A stretch of DNA of 64,000 nt from Acidobacteriota bacterium (lineage in GTDB: Bacteria; Acidobacteriota; Terriglobia; Bryobacterales; Bryobacteraceae), in NCBI GenBank assembly GCA_016870995.1, contig VFZU01000005.1, forward strand, positions 1-64,000. Reading direction: 5' to 3'. Below, piece after piece: positions 17,438 to 26,370 of this stretch; position 1 is the stretch's first letter; every line of letters begins with the position of its first letter. The position numbers and the translations under genes are program-made. Under the pieces are notes generated by a model. It saw nothing but the letters and a program-made list of their open reading frames with translations. It was not told where the DNA came from and searched no databases.

Positions 17438-18600
17438 AACGTCTTCTGCCTGTTCTCCTCAGCCTGCTTGCCGCTGGGGGCTATTTTGCCTGGAGCCGCG
17501 TAAATCAACCGGACGAAAACTTGCTTCTGATCAGTGGCAACATTGAATTCCGCAGGATCGACATCGCTTTCAAAACCGCGGGCAAGCTGCTGGCGCTGAA
17601 CGTTGAAGAAGGCTCCAACGTCAAGGCCGGACAACTCCTCGCCCGCATCGACCGCGAACAGATGAACCGCATGCGTCTCCGCGATAGCGCCACCATCGAG
17701 GTGGCCGAATCGAATCTTACCCAGATGCGAACGGCGATCCAGTTCCAGAAAGCGAGCCTTGAAAGCGAACTCAACCTGCGCCACGCTGAACTGCGACAGG
17801 CACGGGCCAAGCTCCAGGAGTTGCTTGACGGCGCCCGCCCTCAAGAGGTCGCGCAAGCCCGCGCGCAAGTTAACGACATCAAAATCGCAAACGATCAGGC
17901 CCGCCGCGAACTCGACAGGGCACGCAAGCTGATTGCTCAAGAAAACATCAGCCAGGCGCAGTTTGATCAAATCCAGGCCCGCTTTGATTCCACAACAGCC
18001 CAGTTGCAGAATGCCGAACAGCGTTTGGCATTGATCGTTGAGGGGCCGCGCAAAACCGATCTTGAATCGGCCCGAGCTAACGTCGCCCGTGCAGAAGCCG
18101 CAATGCAACTGAGTGAAACGCAGCGCTTCGAAATCCAACGCAAAGAACAAGACCTGGCCGCCCGTCGTGCCGACGTGGATCGCAGCAAAGCAGGCGTCAG
18201 CGTGATCGACTCGCAGCTCGACGACACTGCAATCACTTCGATTGTCGACGGCGTGGTTCTCGTCAAAAGTGCCGACCCCGGTGAGGTGCTCGCCGCAGGC
18301 ACACCCGTGCTGACTCTGGGTGAGATCGATAAACCGTGGCTCCGCGGCTACGTGCCCCAATCGAAGCTCGGCCGGATTCAGCTGGGCATGCCTGTCGCCG
18401 TGAGGTCTGATTCCTACCCGGGCAAAACCTATCAAGGAAAGATCACCTTTATCGCGAGCGAAGCCGAGTTTACGCCCAAACAGATCCAAACCAACGAAGA
18501 GCGCGTCAAGCTGGTTTACCGAGTAAAGATCGAAGTGGAAAACCCGAACCGCGAACTCAAACTGAACATGCCTGTCGACGCCGAGATCCGATTGAAGTAA
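17434..18600 (+). CDS. HlyD/YbhG-like membrane fusion protein
   Basis: The periplasmic adaptor that links the inner-membrane ABC transporter to the TolC-like channel; 388 residues. An N-terminal membrane anchor spans residues 3-20. A split biotinyl-lipoyl domain is visible as EEGSNVKAGQLLARID near residues 55-70 and GEVLAAGTPVLTLGE near 290. A long coiled-coil hairpin of Arg/Glu/Gln/Ala-rich helices lies between them (about 80-260). The beta-barrel half ends with LNMPVDAEIRLK. The first ATPase gene starts immediately after its stop (TAAATG). The nearest described parallel is YbhG. Confidence 0.92.
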   Translation: MKRLLPVLLSLLAAGGYFAWSRVNQPDENLLLISGNIEFRRIDIAFKTAGKLLALNVEEGSNVKAGQLLARIDREQMNRMRLRDSATIEVAESNLTQMRTAIQFQKASLESELNLRHAELRQARAKLQELLDGARPQEVAQARAQVNDIKIANDQARRELDRARKLIAQENISQAQFDQIQARFDSTTAQLQNAEQRLALIVEGPRKTDLESARANVARAEAAMQLSETQRFEIQRKEQDLAARRADVDRSKAGVSVIDSQLDDTAITSIVDGVVLVKSADPGEVLAAGTPVLTLGEIDKPWLRGYVPQSKLGRIQLGMPVAVRSDSYPGKTYQGKITFIASEAEFTPKQIQTNEERVKLVYRVKIEVENPNRELKLNMPVDAEIRLK

Positions 18601-19506
18601 ATGACCTACGCCGTTGAAGCCCGGGCACTGTCTCGCCGCTTTGGTGCGGTGGAGGCTGTGCGCGAAGTCAGCTTTACGGTGGCGCCGGGAGAGGTGTTCG
18701 GCCTGGTGGGGCCTGATGGCGCAGGCAAAACCACGACGCTGCGCATGCTTTGCGGCCTGCTCGACCCCGATCAGGGTGAGGCCATCGTGGCGGGTTACAA
18801 ACCGGCATCGCAGGGCGACGAGGTGAAAGACGCGATCGGCTACATGGCCCAGAAGTTTGGGCTCTATGGCGACCTCACTGTCGAAGAAAACATGGACTTC
18901 TACGCCGACCTGTTTGGCATCACAGGGCAGTTGCGCGTCGATCTCAAAGCTCGTTTGCTCAAGATGACCCGGATGCAACCATTCCGTTCCCGGCCCGCTG
19001 CCAAGCTATCCGGCGGCATGAAGCAAAAGCTATCGCTCATGTGCACACTACTGCACAAGCCGCGCATCCTGTTTCTCGATGAACCCACCAATGGGGTCGA
19101 CCCGGTCTCGCGAAGAGACTTCTGGCTGATCCTCGAAGAGCTCGTGCGCGATGGACTGACTGTCGTCGTCACAACGGCCTATCTCGACGAAGCCGAGCGC
19201 TGCAACCGCGTGGCACTCATGCACCAGGGCCGCATCATCGTCAGTGGCACTCCGGCCGAGCTCAAGGCAAACCTGCCAGAGAAGTGCTACGCCGTTCGAG
19301 GCGAGAACCTTCGCGCTTTGAAACAAGAACTTGCGAGTCGGCAAGGCGTAGCAAGTGTCGAACTGAGCGGCGCCGCGCTCCATTTGCTACTCCGGCCAAA
19401 AGCGTCGATTTTTGAAGTGACTGCCGGGCTTGAGGTCGAGGCCGAACGCATCACACCCGAGCTAGAAGACATCCTGATCGCTGAGATTCACCGGTTGGCC
19501 GCATGA
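18601..19506 (+). CDS. ABC exporter ATP-binding protein (YbhF N-half-like)
   Basis: An ATPase subunit of 301 residues. Walker A is GPDGAGKTTT (residues about 38-47, Asp where Asn is usual), the signature is LSGGMKQ, Walker B is ILFLDEPTNGVDP, and an H-loop region follows at VVTTAYLDEAERC, where Ala-Tyr replaces the usual Thr-His. A C-terminal extension of about 80 residues follows the ATPase core. In the E. coli ybh system two such ATPase domains are fused in YbhF; here they are adjacent genes. It overlaps the next ATPase gene by four bases. Confidence 0.93.
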   Translation: MTYAVEARALSRRFGAVEAVREVSFTVAPGEVFGLVGPDGAGKTTTLRMLCGLLDPDQGEAIVAGYKPASQGDEVKDAIGYMAQKFGLYGDLTVEENMDFYADLFGITGQLRVDLKARLLKMTRMQPFRSRPAAKLSGGMKQKLSLMCTLLHKPRILFLDEPTNGVDPVSRRDFWLILEELVRDGLTVVVTTAYLDEAERCNRVALMHQGRIIVSGTPAELKANLPEKCYAVRGENLRALKQELASRQGVASVELSGAALHLLLRPKASIFEVTAGLEVEAERITPELEDILIAEIHRLAA

Positions 19507-20246
19507 AAACAAACAGTGTCGAACTCGTTCAACTCACCAAGCGCTTTGGCGATTATGTCGCTGTGGATCAAGTGACGCTCGAGGTCTCTAAAGGAGAGAT
19601 CTTCGGATTTCTCGGCCCTAATGGTGCCGGCAAATCCACAACCATTCGAATCCTGTGCGGATTGCTCGCCCCCAGCAGTGGCACGGCCAGCGTGGCAGGC
19701 TTCGATGTCGCAAGCGAACCCGAGAAAGTGCACGAGAGCATCGGCTACATGTCGCAGAAATTCTCGCTCTACGATGACCTGACGATCGAGGAGAATATCG
19801 ATTTCTTTAGCGGCATCTACGGAGTGCCACGAGAGAAGCGGGCTGATCGCAAGCGCTACGCAATTGAGATGGCTGGGCTCCAAGGTAGCGAATCCTTGTT
19901 GACGCGCACCTTGCCAGGCGGCCTCAAGCAGCGGCTGGCGCTAGGCTGCGCGATCCTGCATGAGCCGCCGATTGTATTCCTCGATGAGCCTACTAGCGGC
20001 GTAGACCCCATTGCACGCCGGGCCTTCTGGGATCTGATTTATCGACTCAGCGAGGCCGGCCAAACCGTCTTCGTCACAACACACTATATGGACGAGGCCG
20101 AATACTGCCACCGTCTGGCGCTCATGTACAAAGGCAAGATGATCTCGCTCGGTACACCGGCCGAGATGAAGCGGTCGATGGGCAAGGCCAGCATGGAAGA
20201 AGTCTTTGTCGAGAGCATCGAACGCGAAGAGGCGGCCGCACGATGA
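19503..20246 (+). CDS. ABC exporter ATP-binding protein (YbhF C-half-like)
   Basis: The second ATPase subunit, 247 residues. Walker A is GPNGAGKSTT, Walker B is IVFLDEPTSGVDP and the H-loop His is present (VTTHYMDEAEYC). The signature reads LPGGLKQR rather than LSGGxxxR, a deviation I also associate with the C-terminal half of YbhF. It presumably pairs with the ATPase encoded just upstream as a heterodimer, with one canonical and one degenerate site. ATGA overlaps link it to both neighbours. Confidence 0.93.
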   Translation: MKTNSVELVQLTKRFGDYVAVDQVTLEVSKGEIFGFLGPNGAGKSTTIRILCGLLAPSSGTASVAGFDVASEPEKVHESIGYMSQKFSLYDDLTIEENIDFFSGIYGVPREKRADRKRYAIEMAGLQGSESLLTRTLPGGLKQRLALGCAILHEPPIVFLDEPTSGVDPIARRAFWDLIYRLSEAGQTVFVTTHYMDEAEYCHRLALMYKGKMISLGTPAEMKRSMGKASMEEVFVESIEREEAAAR

Positions 20247-21373
20247 GCGCCCGTCGATGGTGGGCTGTAACCCGTAAGGAATTTCTGCACATCCTGCGCG
20301 ATCCACTCAGCCTCTACATGGCGCTCGCGATTCCGGTGGTGCTGCTATTGCTCTTTGGCTTCGCATTGAGCCTCGACGTGGACCGTGTGAAGACCGTCGT
20401 GCTCGACCTGGATCGCACATCCGCCAGCCGAGATCTGATCCAGCAGTTTCGGGGCAGCCGCTTCTTTGAGATCACCGTGGAAGCGCAAACCCCCTCAGAG
20501 GTAAATCAAGCCATCGACCGCGGCGCGGCTCTGGTCGGCGTCATGCTTCAACTCGGCTTCGGCTCCGATGTGAAAGGTGGCCGCAAGGCGGTGGTACAGA
20601 TCCTGCTCGACGGCAGCGATTCGAATACAGCCAACATCGCCTTGGGCTATGCACAATTGCTCGTAACGATCTATGGCGCCGAGATTCGCTCGGCTGCGCG
20701 GGAACAGCTGGGCGCACCCAAGATGGGCACGATCGATCCTCGCACGCGAGTCGTCTTTAACAGCGATCTGAAAAGCCGCAACTTCATCGTGCCAGGCCTC
20801 ATCGCGGTCATCCTGATGATGATCGCCGCAGTTCTTACCAGCCTGTGCGTGGCGCGGGAATGGGAGAACGGCAGCATGGAGCAGCTTCTCTCCACTCCAC
20901 TGCGGCCGATTGAGTTTCTACTCGGAAAGCTGGCCGCCTATTTCACCGTAGGCATGATCGACATGGTGATCTGCATCCTGACGGGCGTGTTTCTCTTTCA
21001 TGTCCCTTTGCGCGGCAGCCTGGCGTTGCTGGTGGCGAGTTCAGCCCTGTTTTGCTTTGGAGCGTTGTGCTGGGGCATTTTGATCTCGACGGTTACTCGT
21101 AGCCAGACGATCTCCTATCAACTCAGCATGATCTCCAGCTTTCTACCGGCGTTTCTGCTGAGCGGCTTCATCTACTCGATCGAAAACATGCCCACGCCGA
21201 TCCAAACCGTCTCGCGCATTGTGCCAGCCCGCTACTTCGTCACGATCCTGAAAGGCATTTTCCTCAAAGGAATCGGCATCGCGGTACTCTGGCCCGAATT
21301 GCTCGCGCTGATTCTCTACGGCTCGATTATGTTCTTCATTGCCGTCCGCAAGATGCGGGCCAAGGTGGCTTGA
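20243..21373 (+). CDS. ABC-2 type permease (YbhS-like)
   Basis: An inner-membrane permease of 376 residues with the ABC-2/DUF3533-like layout: one N-terminal transmembrane helix (residues about 24-45), a large extracytoplasmic loop (about 50-175), then five helices from about 185 to the end. The NFIVPGLIAVILMM and WENGSMEQLLSTPLRPIEFLLGK segments are characteristic, as is FLLSGFIYSIENMP. It probably dimerises with the similar permease encoded next. Coupled to its neighbours by short overlaps. Confidence 0.92.
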   Translation: MSARRWWAVTRKEFLHILRDPLSLYMALAIPVVLLLLFGFALSLDVDRVKTVVLDLDRTSASRDLIQQFRGSRFFEITVEAQTPSEVNQAIDRGAALVGVMLQLGFGSDVKGGRKAVVQILLDGSDSNTANIALGYAQLLVTIYGAEIRSAAREQLGAPKMGTIDPRTRVVFNSDLKSRNFIVPGLIAVILMMIAAVLTSLCVAREWENGSMEQLLSTPLRPIEFLLGKLAAYFTVGMIDMVICILTGVFLFHVPLRGSLALLVASSALFCFGALCWGILISTVTRSQTISYQLSMISSFLPAFLLSGFIYSIENMPTPIQTVSRIVPARYFVTILKGIFLKGIGIAVLWPELLALILYGSIMFFIAVRKMRAKVA

Positions 21374-21378
21374 TCTCT

Positions 21379-22530
21379 ATGTGGGAACGCATTCGCGAAA
21401 TTCGAATCAAAGAACTCAAGCAGACCCTTCGCGACCCGCGCATGCGCGCGACGCTGATTATGCCTCCATTGATCCAGTTGCTCGTCTTTGGCTACGCGGT
21501 GAACTTTGACGTCGAACATGCAAACATTGCCTGGATGGATCAGGACAAGAGTCCCGAGTCGCGCGAACTACTTGAAGAATTCCGGGGATCTGGTCGCTTC
21601 ACCATCACGCACGAGCTGCACTCAGAAGCTGATTCGCAGCAAGTCCTGGACCGCAGCGAGGTGGAAGGTGTGATCCGGATCCTGCCCGGCTTTGCATCAG
21701 ATCTGGCTCGAGGACGCGATGTCGCGATTCAGATTCTCGTGGATGGCACCAACTCGAACACTGCGAGCATTGTCGGAACCCAGTGCGGGCAGGTGATCCG
21801 TCAATTCGCCGCACGCAAGCTCGAAGATCTGCAGCGAAGCAAAATGGTCGGCCTCGCCATTGACCGCCCGCTCTTCGTGCCGATTCCGACCGTGGTCGCC
21901 GAACCACGCGTCTGGTTCAACCCTGAGCTGAAAAGCCGCAACTACTTCGTGCCTGGCATTCTCGTCAATATCGTGATGCTGGTGACACTTTCACTGACTT
22001 CACTGGCGATCGTGCGCGAAAAAGAGATCGGCACAATGGAGCAGTTGATGGTCACGCCCATACGGCCGCTTGAGTTGATCATCGGCAAAACACTACCGTT
22101 TGCCCTGATTGCGCTGGTACAACTCGTATTCATCTCGATCGTGGCGATGCTTGTGTTTCGCGTGCCTCTAAATGGCAATCCTTTTCTGCTTCTCTTCGCA
22201 AGCCTGTTCTTCATCGAATGCACGCTGGGCCTGGGGCTCTTCATTTCAACGATTTCGAACACGCAGCAACAGGCGATGATGACTACGCTGTTCTTGTTTC
22301 AGCCCATGTTCATGTTGAGCGGCTTCAGCTTCCAGATCCGCAATATGCCCGAAGTGATCCAGTGGGTGACCCTTCTGAATCCGATGCGCTACTTCATGGA
22401 AGTGGTGCGTGGCATCTTTCTCAAAGGCGTGGGCATGGAGATTTTGTGGCCGCAAATTCTTGCCTTGGCCACCTTGGGCACGGCGATTCTTGGCTTAAGC
22501 GCATTGCGCTTCCGCAAGCGGCTCGACTAG
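21379..22530 (+). CDS. ABC-2 type permease (YbhR-like)
   Basis: The last gene of the exporter operon, about 383 residues from the ATG at 21379. AAGGTGG lies 10 bases upstream. A TTG at 21370 overlapping the previous stop is an alternative start adding three residues. The layout matches the preceding permease: an N-terminal helix, an extracytoplasmic loop, NYFVPGILVNIVMLV, EKEIGTMEQLMVTPIRPLELIIGK, and MLSGFSFQIRNMP. The stop codon shares CTAG (22527-22530) with the convergent M1-like gene, leaving no space for a dedicated terminator. Confidence 0.92.
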   Translation: MWERIREIRIKELKQTLRDPRMRATLIMPPLIQLLVFGYAVNFDVEHANIAWMDQDKSPESRELLEEFRGSGRFTITHELHSEADSQQVLDRSEVEGVIRILPGFASDLARGRDVAIQILVDGTNSNTASIVGTQCGQVIRQFAARKLEDLQRSKMVGLAIDRPLFVPIPTVVAEPRVWFNPELKSRNYFVPGILVNIVMLVTLSLTSLAIVREKEIGTMEQLMVTPIRPLELIIGKTLPFALIALVQLVFISIVAMLVFRVPLNGNPFLLLFASLFFIECTLGLGLFISTISNTQQQAMMTTLFLFQPMFMLSGFSFQIRNMPEVIQWVTLLNPMRYFMEVVRGIFLKGVGMEILWPQILALATLGTAILGLSALRFRKRLD

Positions 22531-24473
22531 CGGTCGCTGTTCTGACGCTTGTAAGGATCCTTGACGTACTTGGCGGCTTCTTCCATTGCGCCCTGCGTGT
22601 TGTCCTTGGTGCGGATCGCCTGGTTGTACTCGCTGACGGCACGCTCGCGCTGGCCGGTGATGTCGAAGATCTTGCCAAGGTTGATGTGTGTCCACACTTC
22701 GGTCCATTTGGGCTCTAGATCGCCGTTCAACACTTCACGGAACTCGTTCGCCGCTGCCTGATAGTTGTTCTGCAAGAAGAAAATCTCAGCAACGCGATAG
22801 TGGCCGAGAGATGAGTTGCGATTCACCTCAAGGGCCTTCTGGTATTCCTTCAGCGCTTCGGCGAAATCGCTCACTTCGGCAAACTGCTCACCCTTGCGGA
22901 TCGCCACCGAAACGCGAATCTTGTCGTCGTAACGCAACACCTGCATGTCAGGGTCGAGTTTGACGATGATCGGCTTTCCAAACGTTTCTACGCTGAACTC
23001 AGAAGAAGTACCGACAACCTCGACTGTTTTTTCTTCCGGGTTGCCTTCCGTTTCGATCCGCAACTTTACCGGCATCCGGAAGGTATCGAGATCCTGGGAA
23101 ACCTTGCCGAGAATCCGGAAGCCCTTTGCCGTGCGAAATACGGTGTAGCTCAGCCGGAACTCGGGAGCACCCGAAGATTCAATCCACTGGATGAAGAAGT
23201 ATCCGAGATCTCCGCCATAGACGGTTTCTGCCGCCTTGCGAATGTCGTTTGTCGAAACCTGCCTGTAGGCGGCTCCCTTGGCGAATGTCTTTAACATCGC
23301 CTCAAACTTCTCTTTGCCCATGATGCCGCGGAGCATGTTCAGAACGGCCGAGCCCTTGCCGGCCGTGGCCGCCCAGAACTCGGGCGAGTAATCTTCGTAG
23401 CGCGAAGCCTGGATCAGTGGCGGCTCAGGTTGTGTCAACGCCTCGACGTACACGTCGCGCATTTCGCTTTCCACGGCAGATGGTCCGCCGGTAGCTTCAA
23501 AGAACAGCGACTCGCTGAAGCGCGCCAGGCCATTCACAATCCAGATGTGATTGCGCGTGGTTGGCGACACCAGTCCGCCCCACCACTGGCGCGAGACCTG
23601 ATTCAGGATCAGCCTCTGATTCACTTCCGTGCCGATTCCATTCGGTGACAAGAACAAGATGCCGGGCGCCGAGTAGCCATTGGGGAAGCCCTTGAAAGTT
23701 TCCACCAGCATCGGATTTACTGCCGGCGGCTTGCCGTTCAGGTCAGAAAGAAAGTTCATCGCCTTCGATACCATGGCCCCAACTTCATTAGCCATCGAAG
23801 CATTGCTGAACCACATCGAGCTGGTCACGCCCTCAATGCTGGTTTGCGTCGGGCGGCCTTTCACCAAAGAGAAGCTGCCATACAGCGCGGGCTGCGAGGT
23901 CTTGAAGCTGTAGGTGGTCATCCCGGCGGCGTCGGCTTTCAGCTCAACACCAGAACTCAACACACGAAACTCCGAAGGCACAGTGACATTGAGGTTCATC
24001 GTGTAGCGGTCGCACGAATATTCGTTTACAGGAAACCAGCGGGCTGGGTAGAGCAGCGAGGCGCCAGTTGCCTCGATCGAGGCAAAGCGGATGCCGTAAA
24101 CCGGGCTCTCTTCGCGCCCGTCAAAGCGGCCATCGTATTCAAAGTTGAGGATGACCGCCTTGCCCTTCGTGAGCGGTTGGCTGAACTGGACGCGATAGTT
24201 GAAGTCGGCAGTTTTCGAGAACCCGACCGGTGCCCCCGTCTCGTCGGTGACATTGGCCACCCGCATCGCGTCGTTGAAATCGAGATGGAGCGAGGAGATC
24301 CGATCGTCTACCGGTATGACACGCATCTTCACCTTGGCACGCACCAGTTGCTGCGAGGGCTCGACGGTTGCGTCGATATCGTAGTGTTCTACATCGACGC
24401 GGCCACGGCGATCTTGCTGCGCGAACAGCGCCGCGCTAAGCAACAGAATTGGCAGAAATTTCATGGTTCTCAT
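22527..24473 (-). CDS. M1 peptidase-like protein without the zinc site, with C-terminal TPR region
   Basis: 648 residues with a signal peptide (MKFLPILLLSAALFAQ after a possible internal start at 24464). The N-terminal beta domain and central region follow the aminopeptidase N pattern, including GYSAPGILFLSP. The active-site block reads NQVSRQWWGGLV where M1 enzymes have HExxHQWWG, and the downstream Glu position is Asn (IVNGLARFSE). All three zinc ligands and the catalytic Glu are therefore missing. About 110 C-terminal residues look like tetratricopeptide repeats (ALKEYQKALEVN, AANEFREVL, AVSEYNQAI). It is probably a secreted binding or scaffold protein. The start lies within the end of lpxB. 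Confidence 0.85.
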   Translation of the reverse strand: MRTMKFLPILLLSAALFAQQDRRGRVDVEHYDIDATVEPSQQLVRAKVKMRVIPVDDRISSLHLDFNDAMRVANVTDETGAPVGFSKTADFNYRVQFSQPLTKGKAVILNFEYDGRFDGREESPVYGIRFASIEATGASLLYPARWFPVNEYSCDRYTMNLNVTVPSEFRVLSSGVELKADAAGMTTYSFKTSQPALYGSFSLVKGRPTQTSIEGVTSSMWFSNASMANEVGAMVSKAMNFLSDLNGKPPAVNPMLVETFKGFPNGYSAPGILFLSPNGIGTEVNQRLILNQVSRQWWGGLVSPTTRNHIWIVNGLARFSESLFFEATGGPSAVESEMRDVYVEALTQPEPPLIQASRYEDYSPEFWAATAGKGSAVLNMLRGIMGKEKFEAMLKTFAKGAAYRQVSTNDIRKAAETVYGGDLGYFFIQWIESSGAPEFRLSYTVFRTAKGFRILGKVSQDLDTFRMPVKLRIETEGNPEEKTVEVVGTSSEFSVETFGKPIIVKLDPDMQVLRYDDKIRVSVAIRKGEQFAEVSDFAEALKEYQKALEVNRNSSLGHYRVAEIFFLQNNYQAAANEFREVLNGDLEPKWTEVWTHINLGKIFDITGQRERAVSEYNQAIRTKDNTQGAMEEAAKYVKDPYKRQNSDR

Positions 24474-25590
24474 TTAGCATCTCATCCACAATACGGGCTG
24501 CCAGCCCGAATGGATCGTGATCGCTTCTTAGCGCACGGGCTACTTCGGCTAAGCCCCTCTTCATATCATCCCGTTCCGCGGGACTCCTTAGCAAACGCAG
24601 TACTTCTCTGGCCAACTTCTCGCCGGTCATGTCATCCTGCATCAATTCCGGAATGACGCGCCGGCCGGCCACCAGATTCACCATCGTATAAAACGGCACA
24701 TCGACCAAAAATCTACCGATCAGCCAGCTGAATCCAGTGACTCGATAAAAACTTACGGTGGGGGCGCCCAACAGAGCGGCCTCCATCGTGACTGTGCCCG
24801 AGGCCGCTAGCGCCACGTCACAGTGTGCCAACAAATCCCAGGTTTCGCCTTCAATCACATGGATGGTCTCGGGCAGGGAATGGTTATCAAAAAACTTGCG
24901 GCCCACTGACGGCGGTGTCCCCAGTACGAATTGCGCTTCAGCGCCAATCCGCGTCACAGCATCCTTTACGGCTGGCAGATGGCGTGTGATCTCGCCCCGG
25001 CGGCTGCCTGGCAGCAACGCCACCATAGGGCGGTTGGGATCGAGCCCCAAAGCCTTGAAAAACTCCTCGCGGCTCCGGCGGGCGCGAATATGCCGTGCCA
25101 TCGGATGGCCGATGAACCGGGTTGGCACACCGCGATCTTTGAACCACTTCTCTTCAAACGGGAAGATTGCCAGAAGAAGCCGCAGATCCCGCCGCATGCG
25201 CTTTACGCGGCCTTGCCGCCAAGCCCAGGCTTGCGGAGCCACAAGGTACACCACCGGCACGCCCATCTCATGCAATCGGCGGGCGACTCGTAAATTGAAG
25301 TCGGGCGAATCGGTGAGGATCGCCAGATCCGGCTTCTCGCGGCGCGCAGCCTCAATCAGCCGCTGAAACTCGCCATAGATGCCCGGCAGGTGCGTAATCA
25401 CTTCCACCAGACCCACCACGCCCAACTTCTCGGCATCCATGGCGGGCCTCACTCCAGCAGCCAGCATTTTCGGCTGCGCGCAGCCGAAGAAGTCGAGGTC
25501 GCCTCGCAATTTGCGTAGGGCGGCAATCACGCCAGAGGCATAAAAGTCGCCACTGGCTTCGCCGGCAGAGATGAGGATTTTCCGCGCCAC
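24436..25590 (-). CDS. lpxB: Lipid-A-disaccharide synthase
   Basis: A glycosyltransferase that joins UDP-2,3-diacylglucosamine and lipid X into the lipid A disaccharide at the inner membrane; 384 residues, the normal length. Family signatures include SAGEASGDFYASGV at the N-terminus, FGCAQPKMLAAG, DSPDFNLRVARRL, YLVAPQAWAWRQGR, FIGHPMARH, LLPGSRRGEI and ASGTVTMEAALLGAPTV. It is intact. Its end overlaps the start of the M1-like gene by up to 38 bases. It implies a lipid A-containing outer membrane. No other lpx gene is in the window. Confidence 0.95.
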   Translation of the reverse strand: MARKILISAGEASGDFYASGVIAALRKLRGDLDFFGCAQPKMLAAGVRPAMDAEKLGVVGLVEVITHLPGIYGEFQRLIEAARREKPDLAILTDSPDFNLRVARRLHEMGVPVVYLVAPQAWAWRQGRVKRMRRDLRLLLAIFPFEEKWFKDRGVPTRFIGHPMARHIRARRSREEFFKALGLDPNRPMVALLPGSRRGEITRHLPAVKDAVTRIGAEAQFVLGTPPSVGRKFFDNHSLPETIHVIEGETWDLLAHCDVALAASGTVTMEAALLGAPTVSFYRVTGFSWLIGRFLVDVPFYTMVNLVAGRRVIPELMQDDMTGEKLAREVLRLLRSPAERDDMKRGLAEVARALRSDHDPFGLAARIVDEMLNENHEISANSVA

Positions 25591-25626
25591 CTGAATTCAG
25601 CGTATCGCGCTATCATTCGAGTGTTG

Positions 25627-26370
25627 ATGACAGAGCGGTTGACGGTGAAGGCATTCGCGGAACGATTCCGCAAGGAAATGGTCCCTCTTTCAGGGAAGAT
25701 TAGCTTCTATTCTGCTGGTTTGCGCCTGAACGAAGAAGATGAAAAAGAGCTGATCTACGATCCTGTGGGCAGCCTTCCTCCCATGGTGCGGGAGTTGTTG
25801 CCGGACATGTCGATCGTGCTCGTGCCTCACCTCGAAGGCTCCGGTGAAGTGACCGTCGTCATGAACCCTCCGAAGCAAGCCGATGAAGACCGTGTCTGGC
25901 AGAGCGAAACCCAAATCGATGGCAACATTGTTCTCACCTTCGCCGTTCAGGGATGCGACAGCGGTGAGTATCATTACCGCCTCTTTCGCAGCATCGCCTC
26001 GAAGGTGCTCGAACGATCCGAACCGAAGTTCTGGGCTGGGTTTGAAGACATCCTGCGCGATGAGCTGAAGCGGCGAATTCATGGCGAAGTAGATGAGGAG
26101 AGCTGGCGGGCGAAAGAAGAATTGCTTGCTGGCACCACCTCACCCTGGCGCGATTCCAAGCTATTCCGGGCCTATGCGCGCGTCGCCATTGTCGATAGCC
26201 TGACGCTATATCTGCATGGTCTTTGCTGCGATATCGATGTCGACCCTGGGCCCCGACAGATACAAAGCCGGGAGATGCGCAAGCGTCTGGTTTGGCTGAA
26301 CGAGAAGATCGGTGCCCCTGAGGGTTACGTGATCTTCCCCGAGCAAAAGAAACCCGTTTCGATCACCTAA
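25627..26370 (+). CDS. Conserved protein of unknown function
   Basis: 247 residues from the ATG at 25627; GTG and TTG codons directly upstream (25621, 25624) are alternative starts. I do not recognise the family. The chain is acidic, has no membrane segment or signal peptide and begins with an amphipathic helix (LTVKAFAERFRKEM). It contains many Glu/Asp-Glu pairs (NEEDEKEL, DEEDSWRAKEELL-like), IVLVPHLEGSGEVTVVMNPP, and TLYLHGLCCDIDVDPGPRQIQSREMRKRL, and ends IFPEQKKPVSIT. It stands alone on the plus strand between lpxB (divergent, 30 bases away) and the ankyrin gene (convergent, 4-base overlap). A cytoplasmic structural or adaptor role is possible but not shown. Confidence 0.75.
   Translation: MTERLTVKAFAERFRKEMVPLSGKISFYSAGLRLNEEDEKELIYDPVGSLPPMVRELLPDMSIVLVPHLEGSGEVTVVMNPPKQADEDRVWQSETQIDGNIVLTFAVQGCDSGEYHYRLFRSIASKVLERSEPKFWAGFEDILRDELKRRIHGEVDEESWRAKEELLAGTTSPWRDSKLFRAYARVAIVDSLTLYLHGLCCDIDVDPGPRQIQSREMRKRLVWLNEKIGAPEGYVIFPEQKKPVSIT

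Noticed and set aside
16987..18978. 663-codon open frame on the minus strand
   Set aside because: Antisense to the tolC, hlyD and ABC ATPase genes, with no recognisable domain or sensible start.
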